DNA of 64,000 nucleotides from an uncultured Bacilli bacterium. GTDB lineage: Bacteria; Bacillota_I; Bacilli_A; RF39; UBA660. Both the position numbers and the translations under genes were made by a program. Below, one piece after another: positions 33,957 to 42,864 of this stretch. The stretch covers positions 1 through 64,000 of the forward strand of contig CATBQD010000003.1 in assembly GCA_949505625.1 (NCBI GenBank), written 5' to 3'. Numbering within the stretch: the first letter of the stretch is position 1; every line of letters begins with the position of its first letter. The notes under the pieces are model-generated. The model did not search any database. It had not been told where the DNA came from and was given only the letters and a program-made list of their open reading frames with translations.

Positions 33957-34183
33957 TATAGGGAAAATAAATGTTATAGATTTTGAAAACTTTGGATAAA
34001 TTTATCTTAGGAATATGATTTCTTTTATAAGAATTCATTTATTAATTTTTACTCTATTGATTACTAAATTTGTTATATGCTTTATGCCAAATAATAAGGA
34101 TAATATATGTAATATTATCCTTATTATAGCAAATGTTTTAGTAGTATACTTGTTGGTCATTCTTTTCTAGGCGTCGTATGTTT
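33957..34183. other. non-coding stretch with a perfect palindrome
   Basis: AT-rich and without a credible gene. Its only clear structure is the 16-bp perfect inverted repeat at 34091-34127. A 61-codon minus frame overlapping it has no ribosome-binding site and runs through the toxin 1 promoter. Confidence 0.6.
34091..34127. repeat. perfect 16-bp inverted repeat
   Basis: ATAATAAGGATAATAT and its exact complement with a 5-nt loop. It lies 57 bases past the stop of the minus-strand Cthe_2159-like gene and may be its terminator, although no long T-run follows on either strand. Confidence 0.75.
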
Positions 34184-35935
34184 TTATCTATTACGAGGTG
34201 GCCTATTTGGTATTTCTCCCATTTCGCCTTTTCGAAAATTACCCATTGTATTATTTCCATAAGTAGTAATTTTATTTGTAAGTGTTAATGTTGTAAGAAT
34301 AGTTCCTATTTTGGCTTCTTTAGAAGCGCTAATAACTCCATCGATGTTTTCTTCATTATTTTCTACAAAAGAGATGGTATAGTTTTGATTTTGAATTAAT
34401 GAAGAAGATGAATATACAAGGGAACTATAGCTTTTAGAAGGAGAGAAGGTAAGAAGAACTTGGTTTTCATCATTTGTTACTTGAATGGTTGAGTTCTTAT
34501 TTTGATTCTCAAATGATAATTTTATGGTATTTTGTGTAGAATTATTACTAGGGGCTTCCGCCATTCCAGAACTTCCAACTGCAATTAATGTTCCACCATT
34601 CATATTGTAAGTTCCATTATAATCAATGGCTCCATTTCCATTATCTGTAGGACCTTCAATGATGAGCGTTCCATCAGTCATTGTAATATCACCATTTGAA
34701 TCAATTCCATCTCCATCGGCATGAACGACATAATAGCCTCCAGATATTTCTATTTTAGAATTGTCACTTGCAAAATTGTTTGCACCTGGTCGTTCAAATG
34801 AAGACCCATCATTTCCACCAGCTGCATTGATTCCGTCATCACTTGCATTTACATGAACATTTCCTCCATTTAAATAAATGTTTGCTGCTTCTAGGCCTTC
34901 ATAACTTTTTTCTACTTTGATTTCTCCATTTTCAATAGTAAGTGTATCATCAGCGTGGATTCCATCATCTCCAGAAGAAAGAGTAAAGTCTCCATTTTCA
35001 ATAGAAATGTTCATATTACTATGAATGGAATCATCAGAAGAATCAATTGTTATAGAACCACTTTTTATGGTAATTGTTCCATCTGCCTTAATTCCTTTTG
35101 CGCTTGCTTCAGTATCTTCATTATTTCCCCATTTTCCCCAAGTATTTTTTGTACTAGCATTTTCACTTCCACCACCAGTATAAATTTCATAAGTTCCATC
35201 TTGTATGATAATTGAGGTAATCGCTTCTAGTCCATCTTCTTCTGAATCTATCTGAATATTACTATCAATTAGTTCCATTGTTCCTGAATTTTTATCTGTT
35301 TCATTATAAGCCTTGATTCCATTTCCAGTTGCTTCAATGTCAATTGTAGCATTTTCAATCTTTATAGAATCTTTGGCTTTTATTCCATTATTTTTTGCAG
35401 TAATATGAATGGTAGTATCTGTGATTTCTACGTTATCTTTTCCATTAATTCCATTGTTGTAATTGGCATTAATATTTAAAATTCCACTACCATTTATGAT
35501 TAAGTCTGATTTACTATGAATGATAGCGTTTATCTCATTTTGGTCTGTTTCTTGATAAGTAGAGGCATCAGTAAGAAAATTTTCAGTATTTTCTACTAAG
35601 GTAATGGTTACAGTTTTTGCTTTCTTGATATAAATTGGAGCTGTATCAGTAGAAGTTAAATTTAAATTATTGAAAAGTAATGTGACATCTTGTCCTTTGG
35701 CATCTACAACAATGTTGTTGTCAGAAGAAGTACCAGTTAATGTATAAATTCCACCACCTGTGATGGTAACTGTTTTGTTTTTTGCATTAGCTCCATTTCC
35801 CATGATTGATATTTGATTGTTAAATTCAATAGAAGTTACATAATTTGTTGTTTGTATATTACTTTTATGGAAACAAACAAATAGTAGAATTCCTAAAACA
35901 ATTGAAGTGCCTAAAATCATTAGCCCCTTTTTCAT
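34184..35935 (-). CDS. Cthe_2159-like carbohydrate-binding surface protein
   Basis: 583 residues. N-terminal signal/anchor (GLMILGTSIVLGILLFVCF), then a long right-handed beta-helix of short repeats such as NGIKAKDSIKIENATIDI, SSDDSIHSNMNISIENG and SGDDGIHADDTLTIENG. GDDGI/DDGIHA repeats mark the PF14262 family, whose Clostridium thermocellum member binds acidic polysaccharide and calcium. The C-terminus is Arg/Pro-rich. It overlaps the DUF4956 gene by 4 bases (ATGA) in a three-gene operon. A role in surface polysaccharide or polyphosphate binding is inference. Confidence 0.85.
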   Translation of the reverse strand: MKKGLMILGTSIVLGILLFVCFHKSNIQTTNYVTSIEFNNQISIMGNGANAKNKTVTITGGGIYTLTGTSSDNNIVVDAKGQDVTLLFNNLNLTSTDTAPIYIKKAKTVTITLVENTENFLTDASTYQETDQNEINAIIHSKSDLIINGSGILNINANYNNGINGKDNVEITDTTIHITAKNNGIKAKDSIKIENATIDIEATGNGIKAYNETDKNSGTMELIDSNIQIDSEEDGLEAITSIIIQDGTYEIYTGGGSENASTKNTWGKWGNNEDTEASAKGIKADGTITIKSGSITIDSSDDSIHSNMNISIENGDFTLSSGDDGIHADDTLTIENGEIKVEKSYEGLEAANIYLNGGNVHVNASDDGINAAGGNDGSSFERPGANNFASDNSKIEISGGYYVVHADGDGIDSNGDITMTDGTLIIEGPTDNGNGAIDYNGTYNMNGGTLIAVGSSGMAEAPSNNSTQNTIKLSFENQNKNSTIQVTNDENQVLLTFSPSKSYSSLVYSSSSLIQNQNYTISFVENNEENIDGVISASKEAKIGTILTTLTLTNKITTYGNNTMGNFRKGEMGEIPNRPPRNR

Positions 35936-36609
35936 AGTTCGCTAATACCCATTTCGGCTCTTTCTAAGATGATTGATAAGTTTCCATTTCTAGAACGTAA
36001 GTCATCAATAAAATCTTTTTCATGAATAGAATGTTTTGGTATAATTTGATAGGTTAGTTCAAATAAACTACCCATATTGGTTGTCTTTACTTTTATTAAG
36101 TCATGGAATTCAGTATATTTCTGAAATAAATCATCAAATACTTCTATATAATCTAATGTTTCTGGAATTGTAATTTTTAATGTTTTTCTTTTTATTTTCG
36201 GTTCGCCAAAATGTATTTTATAAAAAAGAAAGAGCATGCAGCTAGTAATGATAGCAAGTAAAACAGCGAATGTTAGATATCCCATACCTGTTGATAATCC
36301 AATTGCCATAGCTAGAAATACGCAGGTAATCTCTTTTGAAGTAGCTGGCATACTACGAAAGCGAATGAGAGCAAAAGATCCCATGATTGCAACAGAAGTT
36401 CCTAAATTTCCATTTACCATCATAATGACAACTTGAACTAATAATGGAAGTAGGGCTAATGTTATAATAAAGTGATTGGTATAATGTTTTTCTGTTTTCA
36501 TATGAATGAGCGCTATTAAAATTCCTAAGAATAAAGATATGAAAGTGCAAGTAAGAGCATCTGTTATAGATAACGTACTAACACTATTATTAAGAATACT
36601 TTCAAACAT
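35932..36609 (-). CDS. DUF4956 membrane protein
   Basis: 225 residues from the ATG at 36609, which has a perfect AAAGGAGG; a longer start lacks one. Four hydrophobic segments (CTFISLFLGILIALIHM, HFIITLALLPLLVQVVIMMV, GTSVAIMGSFALIRFR, TFAVLLAIITSCMLFLFY) precede a cytoplasmic alpha/beta domain. The signature AIMGSFALIRFRSMP is typical of DUF4956, which accompanies VTC-type polyphosphate polymerases in Firmicutes. Overlaps both neighbours by 4-8 bases. Confidence 0.88.
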   Translation of the reverse strand: MFESILNNSVSTLSITDALTCTFISLFLGILIALIHMKTEKHYTNHFIITLALLPLLVQVVIMMVNGNLGTSVAIMGSFALIRFRSMPATSKEITCVFLAMAIGLSTGMGYLTFAVLLAIITSCMLFLFYKIHFGEPKIKRKTLKITIPETLDYIEVFDDLFQKYTEFHDLIKVKTTNMGSLFELTYQIIPKHSIHEKDFIDDLRSRNGNLSIILERAEMGISEL

Positions 36610-37288
36610 AAATTTCCTCCTTTCGTATTGCTTGATATACTTTTCCATATTTTGAAAAAGTGGTTGGATAAATGTGCAATTCAGATAAAATATTAGAAAA
36701 CCATAATGGATAACCGAAATTTGCTTTTACTTCCATAATATAAGTAGCGGGTTCTAAGAGTAGTTTCCCTTCATCGCCTAATTCAAGTTTTAAATCATTT
36801 GTTCTATATCTAATATTTGTATCAAATGTAATTCTAAAATCAGGATTTTCATTTTCAAAGAAAGCAGAACGGTTATAGGCAATAAAAACCATTGGTTGTA
36901 AATGATAAAGCTTAAAAGTATAAATAATTTCTTTTTCAATTTGAGAATGTATCGTTTGGTTTTTTAAAAATTGATACATTTTATTTAGAGGAAGATTGAT
37001 TCTTCTTTTATTGACTGTCTTTTTATATTTCTTTTTAATTTCTAAAAAAACAGTAGAGTTTAAGTTAGGAATGCTATAACTACGTAATCTTACTTTTTCT
37101 TTGTAAATTGGTTTTTCAATACTTCGTTTAATTAAATCAAAATTTTTAGTATCAAAATAAATATTACAAATGATAGATTTTCCATACTGGTCTGGAGTCA
37201 TATGAGATTCTAATTTCTTTTGTAATAAATCATATTCCTTTTGGTTTAAAAGATATTTCTTTTCTATTCGATTGAATACTGTTTGCAT
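36602..37288 (-). CDS. VTC domain polyphosphate polymerase-like protein
   Basis: 228 residues from the ATG at 37288 (GGGTGA upstream). RIEKKYLLNQKEYDLLQKKL, YFDTKNFDLIKRSIEKP, KVRLRSY, FLEIKKKYKKTVNKRRI and YIMEVKANFGYPLWF supply the basic tunnel residues of the VTC fold, related to the yeast Vtc4 polyphosphate polymerase. Acts at the membrane with the DUF4956 partner. The first gene of a three-gene operon. Confidence 0.87.
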   Translation of the reverse strand: MQTVFNRIEKKYLLNQKEYDLLQKKLESHMTPDQYGKSIICNIYFDTKNFDLIKRSIEKPIYKEKVRLRSYSIPNLNSTVFLEIKKKYKKTVNKRRINLPLNKMYQFLKNQTIHSQIEKEIIYTFKLYHLQPMVFIAYNRSAFFENENPDFRITFDTNIRYRTNDLKLELGDEGKLLLEPATYIMEVKANFGYPLWFSNILSELHIYPTTFSKYGKVYQAIRKEEIYV

Positions 37289-37626
37289 AAATTTATCACC
37301 CAAGATAAGTATAGAAATTTATTTTGATTTAATTGTGAAAGAAAATAAAAAATTTTGTGATAGCTATTTTATAGAAGTGAATAAAAAAATAGAAGTTTAT
37401 TTTTTTTACCTTTATGTATGTTTCTTTTGATTTTTCGTTATAATATAGAATTAAAAATGCTTTAACAGGTTTTATATTCTCTTATTTTTTTCTTAAAGTT
37501 TTGACTTACAAATAGAGTAGAAATATATTACATTAATCTTTTTTTGAAATCTTTTAAATTTTTATTTTGAAAGTGATAATTTAGTAGCTTTTTTTCTGAA
37601 CTTTTGTTATACTTATTAACAGATAA

Positions 37627-37662
37627 ATGCCTAAGATGTACTAATTTCATCTTGGGTATTTT
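37627..37662 (+). terminator. stand-alone hairpin terminator upstream of lon
   Basis: ATGCCTAAGATG / CATCTTGGGTAT (12 bp, two wobbles) then TTTTTT, shortly after a TATACT box at about 37610. It may terminate a very short RNA or attenuate transcription into lon. Confidence 0.65.
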
Positions 37663-37688
37663 TTCTAGTAAAGTTTCGGGAAAAATCA

Positions 37689-37717
37689 TAGACATTTCAT
37701 TTTATTTGTATTATAAT
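37689..37717 (+). promoter_or_regulatory. lon promoter
   Basis: TAGACA, 17 bases, TATAAT, followed by AAAAAGGAGG before the lon TTG start. No CtsR-like or CIRCE operator was recognised. Confidence 0.75.
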
Positions 37718-37748
37718 AAAAATCAATTTGAAAAAGGAGGTGTTCTAA

Positions 37749-40112
37749 TTGGTTAAGGCAGATTTACCAGTTATTTTATTAAAAGGGATTGTATTACTTC
37801 CAAATAATGAATTACGTTTAGAATTTGATAATGAAGAAAGTAAGAACATTATTGATTTGTCAGAATTATTTCATGAGAATCATATTTTAGTAGTAAGTGG
37901 TAGTGACCCATTAGAGGAATCTCCTGATAAAAAGGAATTACCAAAAATTGGAGTTGTTTCTGAAATTATCAGAAAGATAGAACTTCCAAATGGAAATGTT
38001 CGAGTGGTAATTAAAGGAATAGAAAGAGCAGAGGTTTTTGAGTATTTAAATTTGAATAAAAGAGATGTTTTGGAAGCAATTGTATCTTCTCTTGAGATAG
38101 AAAAGATTGATGAGAAAACAGAAACTGCAATGGTCCGAAAATTATATCGTGAATTGGAAACTTATATTAAACGAGTTCCGTATATGAGTAATAGCATTTT
38201 AGCGTCTGTTGATTCTATTAAAGATTTGTCAGTTATGACAGATTTAATTGCTCCTCATTTACCAGTTGGTTTGGAGAGATTACTTGCTTATTTAAATGAA
38301 CAAGATATTTTAAAAAGAACTGAAATGATATTAGAAGATATTTATGAGGAACAAGAACTATTTGATATTGAAAGACAGATTGATCAAAAAGTAAAAATGA
38401 GAATTGATAATAGTCAAAAAGATTATTTATTACATGAGAAAATGAATGTTATCAAAGAAGAATTAGGAGAACATTCATTAAAAGAAGATGAGGTAAGTGG
38501 GCTACGTAGGAAGTTAGAGGAACTAGATGCCCCAGAAAAAATTAAGAGTCGTATAGAGAAAGAAATTCGTTATTATGATAGTATGCCTGCTATGTCTCCA
38601 GAAGTTACTATGGTAAGAACTTATATTGATTGGTTATTAGATCTTCCATGGAATATTGAAACAGAAGATAATCATAATTTGAAGGAAGTCAAAGATGAAT
38701 TAAATGCTTCTCATTATGGATTAGAAAAAGTGAAAACAAGAATTATTGAATATTTAGCGGTTAAAGAAAGAACAAATAGTTTAAGAAGTCCAATTATTTG
38801 TCTTGTAGGTCCTCCAGGTGTGGGAAAAACAAGTTTGGCGGTTAGTATCGCTCACGCCATTAATCGTAATTTTGTTAAAATCTCAGTAGGTGGTGTTTCA
38901 GATGAAGCAGATATATTTGGACATAGACGTACTTATGTAGGTGCCAATCCTGGAAGAATTATTAGTTCGTTAAAGAAGGCAAAAAGTAGAAATCCTGTTT
39001 TTTTGATTGATGAAATTGATAAGATGAGACAAGATATTAAAGGTGATCCGAGCAGTGCTTTATTAGAAGTTTTGGATCCAGAGCAAAATGAATTTTTTAT
39101 GGATCATTATATGGAAGAAGAATTTGATTTATCAAAAGTAATGTTTATTGCAACTGCCAATTATATTGAAAATATTCCAGCACCATTATTGGACAGATTA
39201 GAAATTATTGAATTATCTAGTTATACAGAATTTGAAAAAATTGATATTGCAAAGAAACACTTGATTCCTAAAATATGTAAGGACCATGGGCTTGAAAATG
39301 GTGTTATTGATTTTTCAGAAGAAGGGATTTTATCTATTATTCGCTATTATACAAAAGAAGCTGGTGTTCGTGAATTAGAGAGACAATTATCTAATATTGT
39401 TAGAAAAATTGTGACATCCCTTGTTTTAAATAATATAAAGATAGGACGTTTAAATATTACTGGTAAAAATATTCATAAATATCTTGGAAAGAGAAAATAT
39501 GCATCAGCTGCATTAGAAAATGATTATCAAATTGGAGTGGTAACAGGATTAGCTTATACAACTTTTGGTGGAGATACTCTTTCTATAGAAGTTAATCATT
39601 ATGATGGTTCAGGACAACTTGTTTTAACTGGTTCTTTAGGAGATGTTATGAAAGAAAGTGCGAAAATAGCTCTTTCTTATATAAAAGCAAATCATAGGTA
39701 TTTTAAAATTGGATATAGTTTATTGAATACAAGAGATATACATATTCATGTTCCAGAAGGTGCAATTCCAAAAGATGGACCGAGTGCTGGAATAACATTA
39801 ACGACTGCTTTAATTAGTGCATTGACAGAACAACAAGTAGATAAAAATATAGCGATGACTGGAGAAATTACTTTAAGAGGAACCGTTTTACCAATAGGTG
39901 GACTAAAAGAAAAAAGTATTGGTGCTCATCGTAATGGAATTAAAAAAATCATTATTCCTTATGACAATTTGAAAGATTTAGACGAAATTCCAAGTGAAGT
40001 AAAAGAAGATATTACATTTATTCCAGTGAAGACTTATAAAGAGGTTTGGAATATTGTATTTAGAGAAAAAGTAAAGAGTGGTAGTCATGAGCAAGAACAA
40101 TTATTATTATAA
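37749..40112 (+). CDS. lon: ATP-dependent protease LonA
   Basis: 787 residues, normal length, TTG start after AAGGAGG. N-terminal Lon substrate domain (LPVILLKGIVLLPNNELRLEF), AAA+ ATPase with Walker A GPPGVGKTS (~353-361) and Walker B PVFLIDEIDKM, then the S16 protease with GPSAGITLTTALISAL (catalytic Ser ~679) and GGLKEKSIGAHRNGIKKI (catalytic Lys ~720). Degrades misfolded and regulatory proteins in the cytosol. Its 3' end overlaps the next gene by 26 bases. Confidence 0.97.
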   Translation: MVKADLPVILLKGIVLLPNNELRLEFDNEESKNIIDLSELFHENHILVVSGSDPLEESPDKKELPKIGVVSEIIRKIELPNGNVRVVIKGIERAEVFEYLNLNKRDVLEAIVSSLEIEKIDEKTETAMVRKLYRELETYIKRVPYMSNSILASVDSIKDLSVMTDLIAPHLPVGLERLLAYLNEQDILKRTEMILEDIYEEQELFDIERQIDQKVKMRIDNSQKDYLLHEKMNVIKEELGEHSLKEDEVSGLRRKLEELDAPEKIKSRIEKEIRYYDSMPAMSPEVTMVRTYIDWLLDLPWNIETEDNHNLKEVKDELNASHYGLEKVKTRIIEYLAVKERTNSLRSPIICLVGPPGVGKTSLAVSIAHAINRNFVKISVGGVSDEADIFGHRRTYVGANPGRIISSLKKAKSRNPVFLIDEIDKMRQDIKGDPSSALLEVLDPEQNEFFMDHYMEEEFDLSKVMFIATANYIENIPAPLLDRLEIIELSSYTEFEKIDIAKKHLIPKICKDHGLENGVIDFSEEGILSIIRYYTKEAGVRELERQLSNIVRKIVTSLVLNNIKIGRLNITGKNIHKYLGKRKYASAALENDYQIGVVTGLAYTTFGGDTLSIEVNHYDGSGQLVLTGSLGDVMKESAKIALSYIKANHRYFKIGYSLLNTRDIHIHVPEGAIPKDGPSAGITLTTALISALTEQQVDKNIAMTGEITLRGTVLPIGGLKEKSIGAHRNGIKKIIIPYDNLKDLDEIPSEVKEDITFIPVKTYKEVWNIVFREKVKSGSHEQEQLLL

Positions 40113-40842
40113 AAAATTAGCGCAGTCCATTATTTTTGGAGAGTTATCATGGCAAGAGATTGTTGATTTAGATGATCCGCATGATAATGTTTATTCAGAA
40201 GAATTTTTGACTTCTCTTTATCATTTATTACTTTCTTATCAAAGAAAAGCTTGTCTAGAAAGAGAAGATATTAAAAAGTTACAAACGCTTTTATCAGATC
40301 TTCGTTTTACATATCCATATCAGTCCAGAACAGAAAAAATAGAGATTTATTCTATGATTAATGAAATGATACGAATGAGTAATGAAATTAGTGATTCTGG
40401 AATTGGAACGTTTTATATGGAAGAGTATAAAAAGCGCTATGGAGTTTATGCTCCTACTAATTTTGGAAAAGATTTACTTGCTAAATATGTTGCGTATTAT
40501 TTGGACGGAGAACCAAGAGGGATTAAAAAGGATTTGTCACAAGATATTTATCCGTTAACTTTATTTTATTATGGAATAGAAGATCTTACAGAAGAACATA
40601 TGCATAATTTTTCGATGAGCGATTGCTTTTTTAGTACGATAAATGCTTTATTAGCAGAGCAAAAAGAAATATTAAATGATCCAATTATTCGGGGACGTTT
40701 TCTTACCATTTTAAGAAAAAATAGAGAATTATTGAATCGTAAAGAATGTGAAAGTAGTGGAAATGAAAAAGATGATAAGATGTTTGAACGCCATAATCAG
40801 TTTATTTTAAAAAGATTAGAAAGAATGGAAACTAGAAAATAA
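40087..40842 (+). CDS. conserved hypothetical protein downstream of lon
   Basis: 251 residues from the ATG at 40087 inside the lon 3' end. All-helical by composition, soluble, with blocks such as SWQEIVDLDDPHDNVYSEEF and PTNFGKDLLAKYVAYYLDGE. I recognise no domain. The deep overlap with lon indicates co-translation. Function unknown. Confidence 0.7.
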   Translation: MSKNNYYYKKLAQSIIFGELSWQEIVDLDDPHDNVYSEEFLTSLYHLLLSYQRKACLEREDIKKLQTLLSDLRFTYPYQSRTEKIEIYSMINEMIRMSNEISDSGIGTFYMEEYKKRYGVYAPTNFGKDLLAKYVAYYLDGEPRGIKKDLSQDIYPLTLFYYGIEDLTEEHMHNFSMSDCFFSTINALLAEQKEILNDPIIRGRFLTILRKNRELLNRKECESSGNEKDDKMFERHNQFILKRLERMETRK

Positions 40843-40858
40843 AAATTTCTAGTTTTTA
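40829..40858 (+). terminator. rho-independent terminator
   Basis: AACTAGAAA / TTTCTAGTT with a 6-nt loop and T tail, beginning in the preceding stop region. Confidence 0.85.
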
Positions 40859-40913
40859 TGTCTATTTTTATAATTCCCTTCATATAGTGTATTGAACTGG
40901 AAGGGTGAAAAAT

Positions 40914-41630
40914 ATGAAAAAGATAATTCCATTTAAAAAAGAAATTATTTTTAAAACTAATTTAGCAGAAATTACAAGTATTTCATTAGAGCATTCTTTA
41001 AAAAAGCAAGGTGATCATTTAATAGCTGGTTCATTTTCGTTAAACGGAGAATATAAAATTACTGATACTAGTACAAACACAGAAGTATTTTCTTATGATT
41101 TGCCATTTGATATTCATATAGATGAACATTATTTATTAGATCGAGCTATTATTGATATTGATGATTTCTATTATGAGATAGTGAATGAAAATGTACTTTC
41201 TGTTAGTATTGATGTAAAAGTGGATAAATTAGAAGAAAAACCATTAATGGAGGAAAAACCTGTAATCGAAGAAAGAAGTGAACCTGTTTTTGAACAGATT
41301 GCTCCAATCAAAGAAGAGACATTAGAAGAAGTAAAAGAAAAGTTAGAGCAAGAAGAGAGGAAGACTGAAACTGTGAAAGTAGAAGAACAAACAGAAGAAA
41401 AGATAGAGTCTGTAAATACAAATAGAACATCTTTGTTTGGAACAATGGATGAGAGTGAAACTTATATGACATATCGTGTTTATATTATCAGGGAAGGGGA
41501 TTCTATTGACAATATTTTAGCGCGTTATGAAATTACAAAAGAAGAATTAGCGTCTTATAATGATTTGAATGATATAAAATTGGGAGATAAATTAATTATT
41601 CCTGCTATTTATCATGCAAAAAGTGAATAA
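40914..41630 (+). CDS. SpoVID-like spore coat morphogenetic protein with LysM
   Basis: 238 residues from the ATG at 40914 (GGAAGGGTGA). The N-terminal ~95 residues (EIIFKTNLAEITSISLEHSL, LIAGSFSLNGEYKI, YEIVNENVLSVSIDVKV) match the SpoVID N-terminal domain. A ~70-residue Glu/Lys-rich linker follows, then a LysM domain (YRVYIIREGDSIDNILARYE ... LGDKLIIPAIY). SpoVID anchors the coat around the forespore. Coupled to a CotS/YutH-like gene. Confidence 0.8.
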   Translation: MKKIIPFKKEIIFKTNLAEITSISLEHSLKKQGDHLIAGSFSLNGEYKITDTSTNTEVFSYDLPFDIHIDEHYLLDRAIIDIDDFYYEIVNENVLSVSIDVKVDKLEEKPLMEEKPVIEERSEPVFEQIAPIKEETLEEVKEKLEQEERKTETVKVEEQTEEKIESVNTNRTSLFGTMDESETYMTYRVYIIREGDSIDNILARYEITKEELASYNDLNDIKLGDKLIIPAIYHAKSE

Positions 41631-42510
41631 ATTATTAAAAAAGTATGAGTTAAAACCTCATCGTTATCAAAAAGAAGGTCAAGTTACTTTTGTAGATACT
41701 GAGGATGGACGTTATGCAATAAAACCAAAAAATTCTAGTGAAAATAATATTTATAAATATTTAGATACTAGAAGTTTTGGTTATTATCCTAAAGTATTAA
41801 GTGAAGCTGATGAAGAATTTGAAATCACAGAATATGAAGAGGACTTTGATGTTCCAAGAGAACAAAAAATTTTAGATTTGGTGGATTTGGTTAGTTTATT
41901 ACATAATAAAACAACTCATTATAAAGAAGTTGATGAAGCCGATTATAAAAAAATATTTGAAGATATTTCTAATAATATAGAATATTTATATAGTGATTAT
42001 AATGACCGTATGAATGTAATTGAATCGCATATTTATATGAGTCCGAGCGAGTATTTACTGGCAAGAAATATTTCTAAAATTTATGCTGCTTTAGGGTACG
42101 CAAAAAAAGAACTAGATAATTGGTATCGTCTAGTAAGTGAGCTAAGAAAAGAAAGATTGGTCGTTATTCATAATAATCTAGATTTGACGCATTTTATTCG
42201 TAATAAAAATTCTTATTTAACAAGTTGGAGAAAATCAAGAATTGATATGCCAATTTTTGATTTGTATAAATTATATTTGCGACATTCTTTAGATTTTGAT
42301 TTTTATGAATTATTAAGGCGATATGAAAAGAATTATCCATTAAAAGAGGAAGAGCGAAAATTACTTTTTATTTTAATTGCTCTTCCAGATAAATTAGAAC
42401 TTACAGATTCTGAATATCAGAATTGTAATGTTATTGGAAATATGATTGATAGACTTTATAAAACAGAAAATTTATTATCACCATATTATATGAAACAAGA
42501 AAAAGAGTGA
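41614..42510 (+). CDS. CotS/YutH-like spore coat kinase-fold protein
   Basis: 298 residues, starting inside the upstream gene (17-base overlap). A kinase-like fold: an N-lobe VTFVDTEDGRYAIKPK with a Lys, then VVIHNNLDLTHFI in place of the HGDLH catalytic loop and ASTSW-type SWRKSRIDMPIFDLYKLYL. The match is to the CotS/YutH phosphotransferase-like family of coat proteins. The HNNLDLTH loop lacks the usual Gly-Asp pair, so activity is doubtful. Pairing with the SpoVID-like gene supports a coat role. Confidence 0.68.
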   Translation: MQKVNKLLKKYELKPHRYQKEGQVTFVDTEDGRYAIKPKNSSENNIYKYLDTRSFGYYPKVLSEADEEFEITEYEEDFDVPREQKILDLVDLVSLLHNKTTHYKEVDEADYKKIFEDISNNIEYLYSDYNDRMNVIESHIYMSPSEYLLARNISKIYAALGYAKKELDNWYRLVSELRKERLVVIHNNLDLTHFIRNKNSYLTSWRKSRIDMPIFDLYKLYLRHSLDFDFYELLRRYEKNYPLKEEERKLLFILIALPDKLELTDSEYQNCNVIGNMIDRLYKTENLLSPYYMKQEKE

Positions 42511-42660
42511 TAATGCCCAGAAGAAGAAAATGAGAAATAAATTGAAGCGAGTAACAATAAATATTGTTAAAAGTAATTGATAAAATAGAATAATACAACA
42601 AATGAAATGAGCAATAAACCATTTTCCTCTTCCACACCACCAATTATTGTTACGATTCAT
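42478..42660 (-). CDS. small hydrophobic membrane protein (tentative)
   Basis: 60 codons. An Asn/Trp/Cys-rich start (MNRNNNWWCGRGKWFIAH) is followed by two strongly hydrophobic stretches. A good AGGTGA stands 4 bases before the ATG, and a TATAAT box lies at 42671-42676 on the same strand, close enough that the leader would be very short. It overlaps the 3' end of the convergent CotS-like gene by 33 bases. Not recognised; it could be a chance frame in AT-rich DNA. Confidence 0.4.
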   Translation of the reverse strand: MNRNNNWWCGRGKWFIAHFICCIILFYQLLLTIFIVTRFNLFLIFFFWALSLFFLFHIIW

Positions 42661-42703
42661 AGTATCACCTATTATAGTGTATGAAAGTAGGAAATAAAAG
42701 GAA

Positions 42704-42730
42704 CTAAAACTTGTAAAGTTTTGGTTTTTT
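42704..42730 (+). terminator. rho-independent terminator
   Basis: CTAAAACTT-GTA-AAGTTTTGG then TTTTTT. It probably ends the SpoVID-like/CotS-like transcript, whose 3' UTR would be antisense to the small membrane ORF. Confidence 0.8.
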
Positions 42731-42782
42731 ATCTGAAAAGTAATGGAAAAAGATTTATTTTGAAGACTTTTATATAGATTTT

Positions 42783-42812
42783 AAAAAGGTAATTATACCT
42801 TTTTTTTGTTTT
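42783..42812 (+). terminator. second terminator before mutM
   Basis: AAAAAGGTA-ATTA-TACCTTTTT followed by T. Tandem to the terminator at 42704. Confidence 0.8.
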
Positions 42813-42815
42813 TAT

Positions 42816-42844
42816 TTGTAATGATTACTTTTTTCTATTATAAT
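42816..42844 (+). promoter_or_regulatory. mutM promoter
   Basis: TTGTAA, 17 bases, TATAAT, then GAGGTGAT before the mutM ATG. Confidence 0.78.
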
Positions 42845-42864
42845 AAATAAAGAGGTGATATAAG

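Larger units (their letters stand above)
37289..37748. other. intergenic region between the VTC operon and lon
   Basis: No credible gene. It holds the lon promoter, an upstream hairpin with a T-tail (37627-37660) and several AT-rich -10-like boxes (GTTATAAT near 37439, TTATACT near 37610). A 15-codon frame beginning near 37414 has no ribosome-binding site. Confidence 0.7.

Noticed and set aside
33853-34038. 61-codon minus frame upstream of candidate toxin 1
   Set aside because: It spans the toxin promoter and leader; no ribosome-binding site or recognisable composition.
37414-37461. 15-codon frame upstream of lon
   Set aside because: No ribosome-binding site and it contains a -10-like box; unlike the two toxin candidates.
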